Position numbers and translations under genes: made by a program. The notes under the pieces were generated by a model, which saw only the letters and a list, made by a program, of their open reading frames with translations, did no database searches and had not been told where the DNA came from. Below are positions 45,247-53,687 of a stretch of 64,000 nucleotides of DNA, piece after piece. Location: positions 572,501-636,500 of the forward strand of contig NC_014614.1 of assembly GCF_000196455.1 (NCBI RefSeq). The letters are read 5' to 3'. Numbering within the stretch: position 1 is the stretch's first letter; every line of letters begins with the position of its first letter. Source of the DNA: Acetoanaerobium sticklandii. GTDB taxonomy: Bacteria > Bacillota > Clostridia > Peptostreptococcales > Filifactoraceae.

Positions 45247-48200
45247 ATGTTATTAAAATCAAAAAAGAAATTTTTTGCTATTTTACTTGTACTCACTATG
45301 ATTTTCCAAGTGAGTATGCCAGTAACATATGCAGGAGAAATTCCTAAATATGTAGCTTTTGAGGAACTAGCAGAAGCTATAAGAAATCAGACTGTACCAG
45401 TAGGAACGACGAAGGAAGCTATAATAGCTACTTTGCCTACTGCTGTAGGAGGTACTCTACTAGAGACTGCAACTACAACAGGCTCGGCATTAAGTGTTAC
45501 TGTTAATATCGAGAGATGGGATTGTTATGATTTTTCATCTGAGGTTCCAGGAGAAGAGTATTATTTTATCGGAACTCCACCATGGCCACATGAGATTGCA
45601 ACTGGAGTAGAGTACCCAAAAGTTAAAGTAAAAATAGCAGGGGAATTACAGCTTCCACCAGGGGTGACTCTAGTAGACGGAGCTACATACGGGGGAGATA
45701 TAACTCAGAGAGGGCTTAATTTAAGAAACAGTGGGCTACCAGACAAAAAAATGCAGTATAAGGCAGGTAGTGGTTATGTTTTGTTTACACCACAGGGACA
45801 GGGAGTAGCAAACCCAACTATAGAGCTAAATAATGCTACTTTTTTATACGGTGGGAATCCACTTGATTTGCCTGATGTAGAATCAGACTTAATATTTAAA
45901 GGAAGAACTGTATTAGCGGGTAGTCTTCCTAATGATTGCAATTTTAAATTAGAGCCAAATGCAAAGTTTGAATTAAGAAAGCCAGATGCCTCAGGTTCAT
46001 GGCTAGATTTATTCTTAGAAAACAAAATGATTATAGGGGAAAATGCTACTTTTATTATTAATGAAGAAGTCGCAGTTATAGTAACTGAGAGAGGAGAAGG
46101 GAATACTTCTCTAATAGAAAATAGTGGAAGCATCATAGTAAGAGGAGAACTAGTATTTGAGGATCCAGCTTATAGAGATGATATAGCAAATTTGAATATT
46201 TCTACAGAAGACAGGGGAAAAGTATTAGTAGATGGCGAGCCTTTTATAATAGGAGATTTGCTTTTTGATGAAGCAGCTGGATTAGAGCTTTCTCCTGAAA
46301 ATGAGGGAGTATATAAAGCTGGAAATGGAAGCATCACTTGGGAACCTGAGATAGCACCATTTGGAGAGCTTATAGGTGGAGTGCTTACTCTAGATAATGC
46401 AAGTTTTAATATGGAAGAAGGTAGTAGAGGTTGTATTAGGGTATTTGAGAGGAAGAATATACCTATTACTATTAATGTGATAGGAGAAAATAATCTAGAA
46501 AATATATATGGAGAAGTTATAGCAATAGACAACCTTAAACTTACAGGAAGCGGGAATCTAACTGTAAAGGGCGAATCGCCGATAATTTATGAAGATAGCT
46601 TTGACAAAACAGGGTTTAATGGAGAGTTAAATGCTATTGTAATTAAACGCATTTATGAAATGGGCTATGGACATAGTTTATATGAAACAGCATATGGAAG
46701 AACTTCATATGTTGATGGAAATGATGCTACAGAGTTTACAGTGTCGCAAGGAGCTGTATTAACAATAGAACAAGGAGCTAATCTAGAAACTAAAACATTT
46801 GTTAATAATGGCGAGGTAATAAATAACGGTTCGATAAGTATGCAAGTAGATGTAAATGATGCAAATTTATATACATGGGCATATGATTATCTTAACCTAA
46901 AAGGTAGCGGAGTATTAATAGTATCTCAGACGAGTGGAGGTGGTATTTCTGCTACATTTACAAACGATGGCAAGCTTATAAATGAAACATTTACACCTCT
47001 TGATTTTAGTAGTGTCACAGAAGATAAAGGGAATTTAGAAGTAGATGGTTATTTTTGGAATCACGCTACAAAAACTCTTACATTACAAAACATTATTTTG
47101 CATGAATCAAGTAGTACGGTGAATAATAGTGCAATTTCTCTTCCACAAGGAGAAAATGTAACTCTAGAGCTGAAAGGATATAATAAAATTAAAGGATTTA
47201 AAAAAGCTATATATCAAGGAGACCCTATTTTTGACAATCCAAACGAAAAAATTGACCCATCAGGCTCTCTTACTATTAAAGGAAATGGAATTTTAGTAGG
47301 AGAAAAAAGTGAATTGGGAGGTTATAGGGAGGATGTAATTACAACTACTGGTAAGTTGATAGTTGAAAGTGGTACCCTAAATATGTATTCCCCACATAAA
47401 AAAGGTATACTAGCGATAGGGATGGAAATTAAAGGCGGAAATATAGGCAGCGAATTTGTTAAATCACCTCTTATTTGCTTAGGCGATTTTGTGATGAGTG
47501 GTGGCAAGATTATAGGAGCAAATACAGATGGTGGAAGCATAGAAGTATTTGGAAATATGAATATTTCTACAGGAGAGATATATGCAAATGGAGTAGCAAA
47601 TGCTATCGATGTTATTGGAGGAGATTTAACTCTTACAAATGGAAAAGTTAAAGTCCAAGATTCATTAATTGGAATTAAACTTAGAGAGGGTAACTTTACT
47701 ATGACAGGTGGAGATGTTCAAATATATAATTCAAATGATGAATTATCTTCAGGAATTGTATTAGTAGATATGATGGGCTCTAATAGGACTTTTTCTATAA
47801 CAGGTGGAACTGTAGATATTAAGGTATTAATGTCAGCATTTAATTTCATGAGTTTTGGAAATGGAAGTACTTTTAGCTTTGAGTCAGGTGGCATGAATGT
47901 AACTACATCTCCAGTAGGTGGAGTACTTAGGTCTGAAACTTTTTCAATGCCAGAACCAGGAGATATACCTCCTGATGCAGTAAACCCAGGGGCAGGACCA
48001 ATTCCTCCTGACTCAATAAATCCGGGGGCTGGACCAACACCAGGTTCAATGCCTGGAATAACGGTGACTTCTTTTACTACTGATGAAAGGCTAGATGTAT
48101 CGTTTATGTCAGAAATAATGATTGAAAATGCTTGTACAGGATTAAAAATAGTAAAAGAAAACACTCCAGATGAACCAACAAATCCGACAAACCCAACTAA

Positions 48201-48942
48201 TCCATCGAATGGAAATACATCTGGAGATTCAGGCAATAACAGTGGAAATGGTTCTTCTGGAGGTTCATCAAGTAAAGATGACAAGGACGATAAAGAGCCA
48301 AATAAGGCTCCAGTAAATCAAACCCCACAAGCACAAGCAGAACTACCACTACAAACTAGTGAGCAAAACAGCACTAAGGCTCCAGTATTTGCAGATACTG
48401 AAAATCACTGGGCGAAATCAGATATAGAATTTGTAACAAAGAGAGGCCTATTTGGTGGTACAGGAGATGGCAAATTCTCTCCAAATATGCCAATGACTAG
48501 AGGAATGTTTGTAACAGTTCTAGGAAAACTAGCAAAAGCAGATTTAACTGGATTTGATTCAACTGATTTTAAAGATGTAAAATCAGATGCTTACTACCTA
48601 CCATATATCCAGTGGGCAAATACTTCTGGAATAGTAAATGGAATATCCTCAGAAGAATTTGCACCAGATATGCCAATTTCTAGAGAGCAAATGGCAGTTA
48701 TGCTACTAAACTATATTAAAGCAATGAATATAGACCTAGCATCACTAAATCAAGAAAATCAATTTGCTGACACAGATGAGATGAGCACCTGGGCAAAAGA
48801 GGCTGTAAAAGCCATCCAAATGTCAGGCATACTATCAGGAAAACCAGACAATAAATTTGACCCAAAAGGAATAGCTACAAGAGCAGAAGTAAGCTCTATG
48901 CTTAGAAGATTTATAGAGCTTATGGAAGAAAGCACCAAATAG
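45247..48942 (+). CDS. Secreted SLH-domain surface protein 2
   Basis: A 1231-residue protein with a signal peptide closely like proteins 1 and 3 (FFAILLVLTMIFQ...PVTYA). The first ~50 mature residues resemble protein 1 (VAFEELAEAIRNQTV, then TGSALSVTV). A long central region (about 130-930) consists of short beta-strand units rich in G/N/V/I (for example VNNGEVINNGSIS, MTGGDVQIYNSN) that suggest a right-handed beta-helix. A proline/glycine linker follows (PPDAVNPGAGPIPPDSINPG, PTNPTNPTNPSN), then three SLH domains (about 1043-1231) nearly identical to those of protein 1. Start: ATG with AAAGGAGGA upstream. Probably surface-displayed; the binding target is unknown. Confidence 0.9.
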   Translation: MLLKSKKKFFAILLVLTMIFQVSMPVTYAGEIPKYVAFEELAEAIRNQTVPVGTTKEAIIATLPTAVGGTLLETATTTGSALSVTVNIERWDCYDFSSEVPGEEYYFIGTPPWPHEIATGVEYPKVKVKIAGELQLPPGVTLVDGATYGGDITQRGLNLRNSGLPDKKMQYKAGSGYVLFTPQGQGVANPTIELNNATFLYGGNPLDLPDVESDLIFKGRTVLAGSLPNDCNFKLEPNAKFELRKPDASGSWLDLFLENKMIIGENATFIINEEVAVIVTERGEGNTSLIENSGSIIVRGELVFEDPAYRDDIANLNISTEDRGKVLVDGEPFIIGDLLFDEAAGLELSPENEGVYKAGNGSITWEPEIAPFGELIGGVLTLDNASFNMEEGSRGCIRVFERKNIPITINVIGENNLENIYGEVIAIDNLKLTGSGNLTVKGESPIIYEDSFDKTGFNGELNAIVIKRIYEMGYGHSLYETAYGRTSYVDGNDATEFTVSQGAVLTIEQGANLETKTFVNNGEVINNGSISMQVDVNDANLYTWAYDYLNLKGSGVLIVSQTSGGGISATFTNDGKLINETFTPLDFSSVTEDKGNLEVDGYFWNHATKTLTLQNIILHESSSTVNNSAISLPQGENVTLELKGYNKIKGFKKAIYQGDPIFDNPNEKIDPSGSLTIKGNGILVGEKSELGGYREDVITTTGKLIVESGTLNMYSPHKKGILAIGMEIKGGNIGSEFVKSPLICLGDFVMSGGKIIGANTDGGSIEVFGNMNISTGEIYANGVANAIDVIGGDLTLTNGKVKVQDSLIGIKLREGNFTMTGGDVQIYNSNDELSSGIVLVDMMGSNRTFSITGGTVDIKVLMSAFNFMSFGNGSTFSFESGGMNVTTSPVGGVLRSETFSMPEPGDIPPDAVNPGAGPIPPDSINPGAGPTPGSMPGITVTSFTTDERLDVSFMSEIMIENACTGLKIVKENTPDEPTNPTNPTNPSNGNTSGDSGNNSGNGSSGGSSSKDDKDDKEPNKAPVNQTPQAQAELPLQTSEQNSTKAPVFADTENHWAKSDIEFVTKRGLFGGTGDGKFSPNMPMTRGMFVTVLGKLAKADLTGFDSTDFKDVKSDAYYLPYIQWANTSGIVNGISSEEFAPDMPISREQMAVMLLNYIKAMNIDLASLNQENQFADTDEMSTWAKEAVKAIQMSGILSGKPDNKFDPKGIATRAEVSSMLRRFIELMEESTK

Positions 48943-48954
48943 AAAGAATAAATT
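48223..48954 (+). repeat. Long direct repeat, copy B (3' end of SLH gene 2)
   Basis: Colinear with 44282-45013. Recombination between the copies would remove or duplicate the whole 3.9-kb SLH gene 2 unit, keeping one intact SLH C-terminus. Confidence 0.85.
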
Positions 48955-48960
48955 AAACAA

Positions 48961-49010
48961 AGAGTCCTATTTACAAGTGTTTGCATTTGTGAATAGGACT
49001 TATTTTTTTA
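48961..49010 (+). terminator. Terminator after SLH gene 2
   Basis: AGTCCTATTTACAA / TTGTGAATAGGACT stem followed by seven T. It is a copy of the element at 45088. Confidence 0.8.
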
Positions 49011-49077
49011 CCACTCAGTCAAAAAAACGACCACTCGGTAAAAATCCATAGAAAAAAATAAATTAAAAATATAGAAT
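49010..49077 (+). promoter_or_regulatory. LytTR-type box and promoter of SLH gene 3
   Basis: ACCACTCAGT (49010-49019) and ACCACTCGGT (49030-49039), with TATAGAAT at 49070-49077, 31 bp after the second repeat. Confidence 0.8.
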
Positions 49078-49158
49078 ATGTAAGGTGTTGGAAATAGGTT
49101 TAATTTTGCCTAAAAATTAATACATCATATTATTTATAATAATTAAAGGAGGTATAAA

Positions 49159-52100
49159 ATGAATTTAAAGCAAAAGAAAAAAATGCTTTCGGCATTACTT
49201 GCTTTTACTATGGTATTGCAAATGAGTGTGCCAGTAGTATTTGCTGAGGGGGAAGACTCATCATCAGGAGCTGATGACATAATGCTATCAGGTTCCAATC
49301 AACCCACTACGACAGGAGGAGCTATCACTATTGATTTAGATGGATTGGTAGCAGAAAATCTAGCTAGCTTAAACGAAGGAGATATAGTCACTATAGACGG
49401 AAAAGAGGTTACATATAAAGGCGATGCCACAGCAACAGGCATAAATATCGCAGAATCTGAATATGTAGCAGATGGAAAACAGGTAATATATAAGGCGGGA
49501 AATGGATATATACTTATAACTTGGCCTACACAAGCAGGGGTACCATATCTAGTTACACTTCATGATGCTAACATTGACATAGCAGGGACAGGCGACATAG
49601 ATGCAATTGATATAGTTGGAAAAGTAATAATGAATTTAGAAGGAGCAAATCGCTTAAAAGCACCTCGAGATGGAATACGAATAGGCACTATTCAACCCAT
49701 CATTACTATTGGCGGAAACGGGAGTCTATATATAGAGTCTCTATGTGGAATAAACCAAACTCATATTAGTGGGGAATTTATTATTCAAGAGGATGCAGTA
49801 TTAGATTTAAGATGCACAGGATTTGGAATGCACACAGGTTATTCTGGGAAGATTACGATAAAAGATAATGCAAAAGTCAATATATCAGTTAGCCCAGGAA
49901 CAAATAATGCCGCATGTATTTGCAAATATTTATATGTAAAAGGAAATGCAGAAGTAAATACGAATGGAGAACATCCAATTATAGATGCAGTAAGTACTGA
50001 AGTTGAGCCAACTACAAGTTTAAATGCTATTGTAAGAGGAGTGCTTAGCACAACTGAATGGCCACATACAGTTTATGGCACAGTTACAGTACCAGAAAAT
50101 GCGATACTAGATTTTGGAGCAGAATATCATAAAAATGGACCTCTTTCAGCAGCAGAAGGAGCAAGCTTAATAAACAATGGGATAATTAAAGTCAACGACG
50201 GCGTAAGTGTAGAACAGCTTAAAGCACTTAATATAACAAATAATGGAATCCTTATGTTAGGCAGTAAAGCGGTGCAATTATTTGGCGATACACTTTATGA
50301 AGATAAGGGGACAATTACAGGGAATATTGATTTTAAAACTAATATGCCTACAGAACCTACTTATTACAGAAAATCTGGTGGTTATATTATGTTTAGACCA
50401 GCATCAGGAGCAGAAAATGCATCTATTAAATTACATGGAATTAATTTAGAAGCAGATAATAATCTTCTGATATTTCCAGATGAACTAGTTGATGTGATAA
50501 TAGAGGGTGAAAATGAAGTAGATATTATTAGAGCATCTAAAAACTTTAACCTCAAAGGAAATGGAACGCTAAATGCACTTCGAATAGAAACAACTGAGGA
50601 AAATGTTCAAATGAATATAGGTAGTGACGTAAAACTAAATTCAGAATATAGAACAGGTAGTAATATGATAATGACATCTACCTTCTACGGAAAAAACGAA
50701 GTAGACTATGCTGATGGATTAATGGTAAGAGGTGACCAAAAGGTAGTTTTAAAAGCAGGGTCAGAACTTAAGCTTAGCATAAACGAGGGGATTATAGGCT
50801 TTATGCAGATTGATGAAGGTGCTTTAGGAGACATTATTATAGAAGAAGGAGCTTCTATTGTAAATAACTCTCATATATTCCTTCCGATAGGGACAACTGT
50901 AGAGCAAATCAAAGCCCTTAACTTAAAAGGAACTGGAGTAGTTCGTGTAGTAAAGGAATATGATAATGGCTTGCCTTCTATATGGGACACATTTTCAAAT
51001 GAAGGAAAATCAGTGACAGTAATGAATGGCAATTTAACTCTTGACGATATTGAAATTACTGAATCGGACAATAAAGGTTATACATGGACAAAGACAGAAG
51101 AGAGTGGCAATAAAGTATGGACACTTGAATTAAAAAATATAATAATTGATGGTTTAATTAATGTTCCTAACACTAAGACAATAATCAATACTCAAGAAGA
51201 TAGTAATGTGAATGGTGGGATAAGCAAATCTACTAGTTATTCGTTAGATCTTGTTTTTAAAGGAAATGGAGTACTCACTATAGGTGGAACTATAAGTGGA
51301 GGAACTAATGGTGATATTGTAACAATAGAAAATGGAGCAAGAATAAATATATTGGGTAATATTTCTGTGGGAGCATCAGGCGGAGGAGTAGATGGAACGG
51401 TTATAATTGATGGAAGAGGAACAGAATTGATTATTAATAGTGGATATGATTCAGGTATAGTATGCGATACTGTGAAAGTTCAAAATGGAGCAAATGTAGA
51501 GATTCACTCCGAGACTAGAGGAATAATGGCTTTATCTGGAGGAGTATCTGTAGAAAATGGCTCAACATTAGAAACAAATTGTGAATATGGAGTATATATT
51601 CTTGATGGAAAGTTAAATGTAGATGATACTAGCATACTTATAACAGATGGCTCAAGAGCTCCATTTGCGATAGTAGACTTATCTGGTGAAAAGGGAGAAA
51701 GTGATGTAGTTAGACTTCCAGGGATGCCAACAGATACAAAGATAAATTCAGTAACTGGAGATTTTGATTTTTATGGAACAAAAAGAAAATATTGGAGCGT
51801 CCATGACACAGGTGTTTTAGGAGTGACAGATGAAAATAGTGAGCCTGTAAAACTTACAGGAGCAGCTATAGGAAGATATATATTCAAAAAGGCAGTAGTG
51901 CCAACAGATCCAACACCAACAGACCCAACACCAACAGACCCAACACCAACAGACCCAACACCAGATAAGCCATCAAAACCTAGTAAACCATCTAGCGACG
52001 ATGACAAGGAAAAAGAAAAAAATGATGTAGAACAAGAAGTACCAATACCGCCTACAGTTGTGGCAGAAGCAGAACCGTCAAAACCTATCTTTATAGATGT

Positions 52101-52641
52101 AAATGATGATGATTGGTTTAAGCCTGCAGTGGATTTTGTAACTGGAAAAGGAATCATGAATGGAGTAGAAAAAAATAGATTTGGGCCATATATTAGTACT
52201 ACTAGAGGAATGATAGTTACGATATTCTGGCAAATGGAGAACAAGCCTATGCCAAATGGTTCTCAAAATTATACAGATGTAAATCAAGGACAGTATTTTG
52301 CAGATGCAGTAAACTGGGCGACAGAAAACAACATTGTAGTGGGATATGGCAATGGAAATTTTGGCCCAAATGATATAATAACTCGTGAACAGATGGCAAC
52401 TATTTTATATCAATATAGCAAATATAAAAATTATGATTTGACTCAAGGTGGAATGAAGGTTAGAGAGTTTAGCGATTATGAAAATATATCTCCATGGGCA
52501 CTTGAATATATGACATGGGCAGTAAATAATCAAATCATTTCTGGTGTAGGAAATAATATGCTAAATTCAAGAGGTCATGCAACAAGAGCTCAAGTAGCCG
52601 CAATACTAAAGAATTTTTATGCTATAATCGATAAACAATAA
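49159..52641 (+). CDS. Secreted SLH-domain surface protein 3
   Basis: A 1160-residue exported protein. The signal peptide (about 1-30) is again of the KKKMLSALLAFTMVLQ...PVVFA type. The central part (about 50-905) has beta-helix-like repeats of the kind seen in cell-surface carbohydrate-binding proteins (INIAESEYVADGKQVIYKAG, LNLKGTGVVRV). A PTDPT repeat linker (about 915-935) and a charged stretch lead to three SLH domains (about 974-1160; FIDVNDDDWFKPAVDFV, YTDVNQGQYFADAVNWA, FSDYENISPWALEYM). These differ clearly from those of proteins 1 and 2, so this gene was not part of the recent 3'-end exchange. Start: ATG after AAAGGAGGT. Confidence 0.9.
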   Translation: MNLKQKKKMLSALLAFTMVLQMSVPVVFAEGEDSSSGADDIMLSGSNQPTTTGGAITIDLDGLVAENLASLNEGDIVTIDGKEVTYKGDATATGINIAESEYVADGKQVIYKAGNGYILITWPTQAGVPYLVTLHDANIDIAGTGDIDAIDIVGKVIMNLEGANRLKAPRDGIRIGTIQPIITIGGNGSLYIESLCGINQTHISGEFIIQEDAVLDLRCTGFGMHTGYSGKITIKDNAKVNISVSPGTNNAACICKYLYVKGNAEVNTNGEHPIIDAVSTEVEPTTSLNAIVRGVLSTTEWPHTVYGTVTVPENAILDFGAEYHKNGPLSAAEGASLINNGIIKVNDGVSVEQLKALNITNNGILMLGSKAVQLFGDTLYEDKGTITGNIDFKTNMPTEPTYYRKSGGYIMFRPASGAENASIKLHGINLEADNNLLIFPDELVDVIIEGENEVDIIRASKNFNLKGNGTLNALRIETTEENVQMNIGSDVKLNSEYRTGSNMIMTSTFYGKNEVDYADGLMVRGDQKVVLKAGSELKLSINEGIIGFMQIDEGALGDIIIEEGASIVNNSHIFLPIGTTVEQIKALNLKGTGVVRVVKEYDNGLPSIWDTFSNEGKSVTVMNGNLTLDDIEITESDNKGYTWTKTEESGNKVWTLELKNIIIDGLINVPNTKTIINTQEDSNVNGGISKSTSYSLDLVFKGNGVLTIGGTISGGTNGDIVTIENGARINILGNISVGASGGGVDGTVIIDGRGTELIINSGYDSGIVCDTVKVQNGANVEIHSETRGIMALSGGVSVENGSTLETNCEYGVYILDGKLNVDDTSILITDGSRAPFAIVDLSGEKGESDVVRLPGMPTDTKINSVTGDFDFYGTKRKYWSVHDTGVLGVTDENSEPVKLTGAAIGRYIFKKAVVPTDPTPTDPTPTDPTPTDPTPDKPSKPSKPSSDDDKEKEKNDVEQEVPIPPTVVAEAEPSKPIFIDVNDDDWFKPAVDFVTGKGIMNGVEKNRFGPYISTTRGMIVTIFWQMENKPMPNGSQNYTDVNQGQYFADAVNWATENNIVVGYGNGNFGPNDIITREQMATILYQYSKYKNYDLTQGGMKVREFSDYENISPWALEYMTWAVNNQIISGVGNNMLNSRGHATRAQVAAILKNFYAIIDKQ
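51901..51960 (+). repeat. Four tandem 15-bp repeats (PTDPT linker)
   Basis: Four copies of CCAACAGACCCAACA (the first with T in place of one C). The unit is five codons, so copy-number slippage would change linker length without shifting the frame. Confidence 0.9.
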
Positions 52642-52774
52642 TATTCAATACAAAAGAATTTGCTTTTTAATTTCAATAAAATTAATTTATACTTTTGAAA
52701 TGCGATTCATAAATTGAAATTTATCTATTTATAATACTTATTTAAGATAATATTTCAAATTTTAAAAAAATAGC

Positions 52775-52803
52775 TTGCATTTTTATTCGGTATAAAATAT
52801 AAT
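52775..52803 (+). promoter_or_regulatory. his operon promoter
   Basis: TTGCAT (52775-52780), a 17-bp spacer and TATAAT (52798-52803), about 50 bp before the leader peptide start. Confidence 0.78.
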
Positions 52804-52852
52804 AGCTATCAAATAAAAAAACGATTAAAAATATATCTAAGGAGAGATACTA

Positions 52853-52900
52853 ATGAACCTTCTAATACTTACAACTGTACAACTACATCATCATTATTAG
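52853..52900 (+). CDS. hisL: his operon leader peptide
   Basis: A 15-codon frame, MNLLILTTVQLHHHY, with AAGGAGAGA at the right distance upstream. It contains three consecutive CAT histidine codons just before the stop. It lies between the his promoter and hisG and is followed by alternative RNA hairpins ending in a terminator (see attenuator). Ribosome stalling at the His codons when His-tRNA is short would be the signal. It is too short to be expected as a functional protein. Confidence 0.8.
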   Translation: MNLLILTTVQLHHHY

Positions 52901-53040
52901 AAGGGTATGAGCCGTTATTGGTCCAGCCCTGTTCGTGTTTTGAAAGGGCTAACTTCTAATAATGGCAAAAATAAGATATATTTTATTTTTAGTACGCACA
53001 AGAGCCATTTTGGATTTATAGTCCAAGGTGGCTTTTTTTA
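52858..53040 (+). promoter_or_regulatory. his transcription attenuator (leader-peptide type)
   Basis: Segment A (52858-52867) pairs perfectly over 10 bp with B (52895-52904). B (52892-52903, covering the last His codon and the stop) also pairs perfectly over 12 bp with C (52953-52964). C (AATGGC, 52961-52966) can instead pair with GCCATT (53004-53009), the left arm of the terminator, helped by an inner AAAAATAA/TTATTTTT stem. The terminator itself is AGCCATTTTGGA (about 53003-53014) with TCCAAGGTGGCT (about 53022-53033) and seven T. Model: a stalled ribosome masks B, frees C, and C blocks the terminator. No T-box motif is present. Confidence 0.72.
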
Positions 53041-53063
53041 TTTCAATAAAAAGGAGAGATATT

Positions 53064-53687
53064 ATGCTAAGAATAGCACTTGCAAAAGGAAGGCTTCAGG
53101 AAGATTTTTTAGATTTAATATACCAAAACCAAGGCACTATGAGTCAAAACAAAAGAAGCCTAAGGCTGACAGATCGATTAAGAAACTGGGAGATACTTCT
53201 TCCTAAGTCTCAAGATGTGCCTCAGTATTTAGATATGGGAATGGCTGATATAGGGGTGGTGGGCAAGGACGTACTCCTAGAGTGCAAAAGCAACTTAAAA
53301 GAGGTAATGGATTTAGAGCTAGGAAGGTGCAAGATGGTAATAGCTGGACCTACTGAAAACAAAGGAAAAGTTAAGTATAAAACTGTTGCAACCAAATACC
53401 CCAATATTGCAAAGGATATTTTTAAAAATAAAGGGATTGATGCTGAAATCATTTATCTGCAAGGCTCTGTGGAGCTTGCTGTGGCAACTGGAATAGCTGA
53501 TGTCATAGTAGATATAGTTCAAACAGGCACAACCTTAAAAGAAAATGGACTTGTAGTTTATGAGGAGCTATTTGATATTAATGCAAAGCTAGTAGTATCT
53601 AATGAAATATCAAGCAGAAAATTTGCAATGATAGATAGCTTAATAAATGAATTAAAAAGAGGAGGAGAGCGCTGTGAATATATTTAA
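53064..53687 (+). CDS. hisG: ATP phosphoribosyltransferase, short form
   Basis: First enzyme of histidine synthesis: ATP plus PRPP gives N1-phosphoribosyl-ATP. I start at the ATG at 53064 (MLRIALAKGRLQED), with AAAGGAGAGA upstream, giving 207 residues. Visible features: LAKGRL, GVVGKDVL, and VADVIVDIVQTGTTLKENGL, the PRPP loop. The chain lacks the C-terminal regulatory domain of long HisG, so it is the short type that normally needs HisZ for activity and feedback; no hisZ lies in this operon. It overlaps hisD by 14 bases. Confidence 0.95.
   Translation: MLRIALAKGRLQEDFLDLIYQNQGTMSQNKRSLRLTDRLRNWEILLPKSQDVPQYLDMGMADIGVVGKDVLLECKSNLKEVMDLELGRCKMVIAGPTENKGKVKYKTVATKYPNIAKDIFKNKGIDAEIIYLQGSVELAVATGIADVIVDIVQTGTTLKENGLVVYEELFDINAKLVVSNEISSRKFAMIDSLINELKRGGERCEYI

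Noticed and set aside
51901..51960. CRISPR-like array
   Set aside because: The 15-bp repeats are contiguous, without spacers, and encode an in-frame PTDPT linker.
52642..53063. T-box riboswitch upstream of hisG
   Set aside because: No T-box consensus, specifier loop or conserved antiterminator bulge is visible; the leader peptide and pairings explain the region better.
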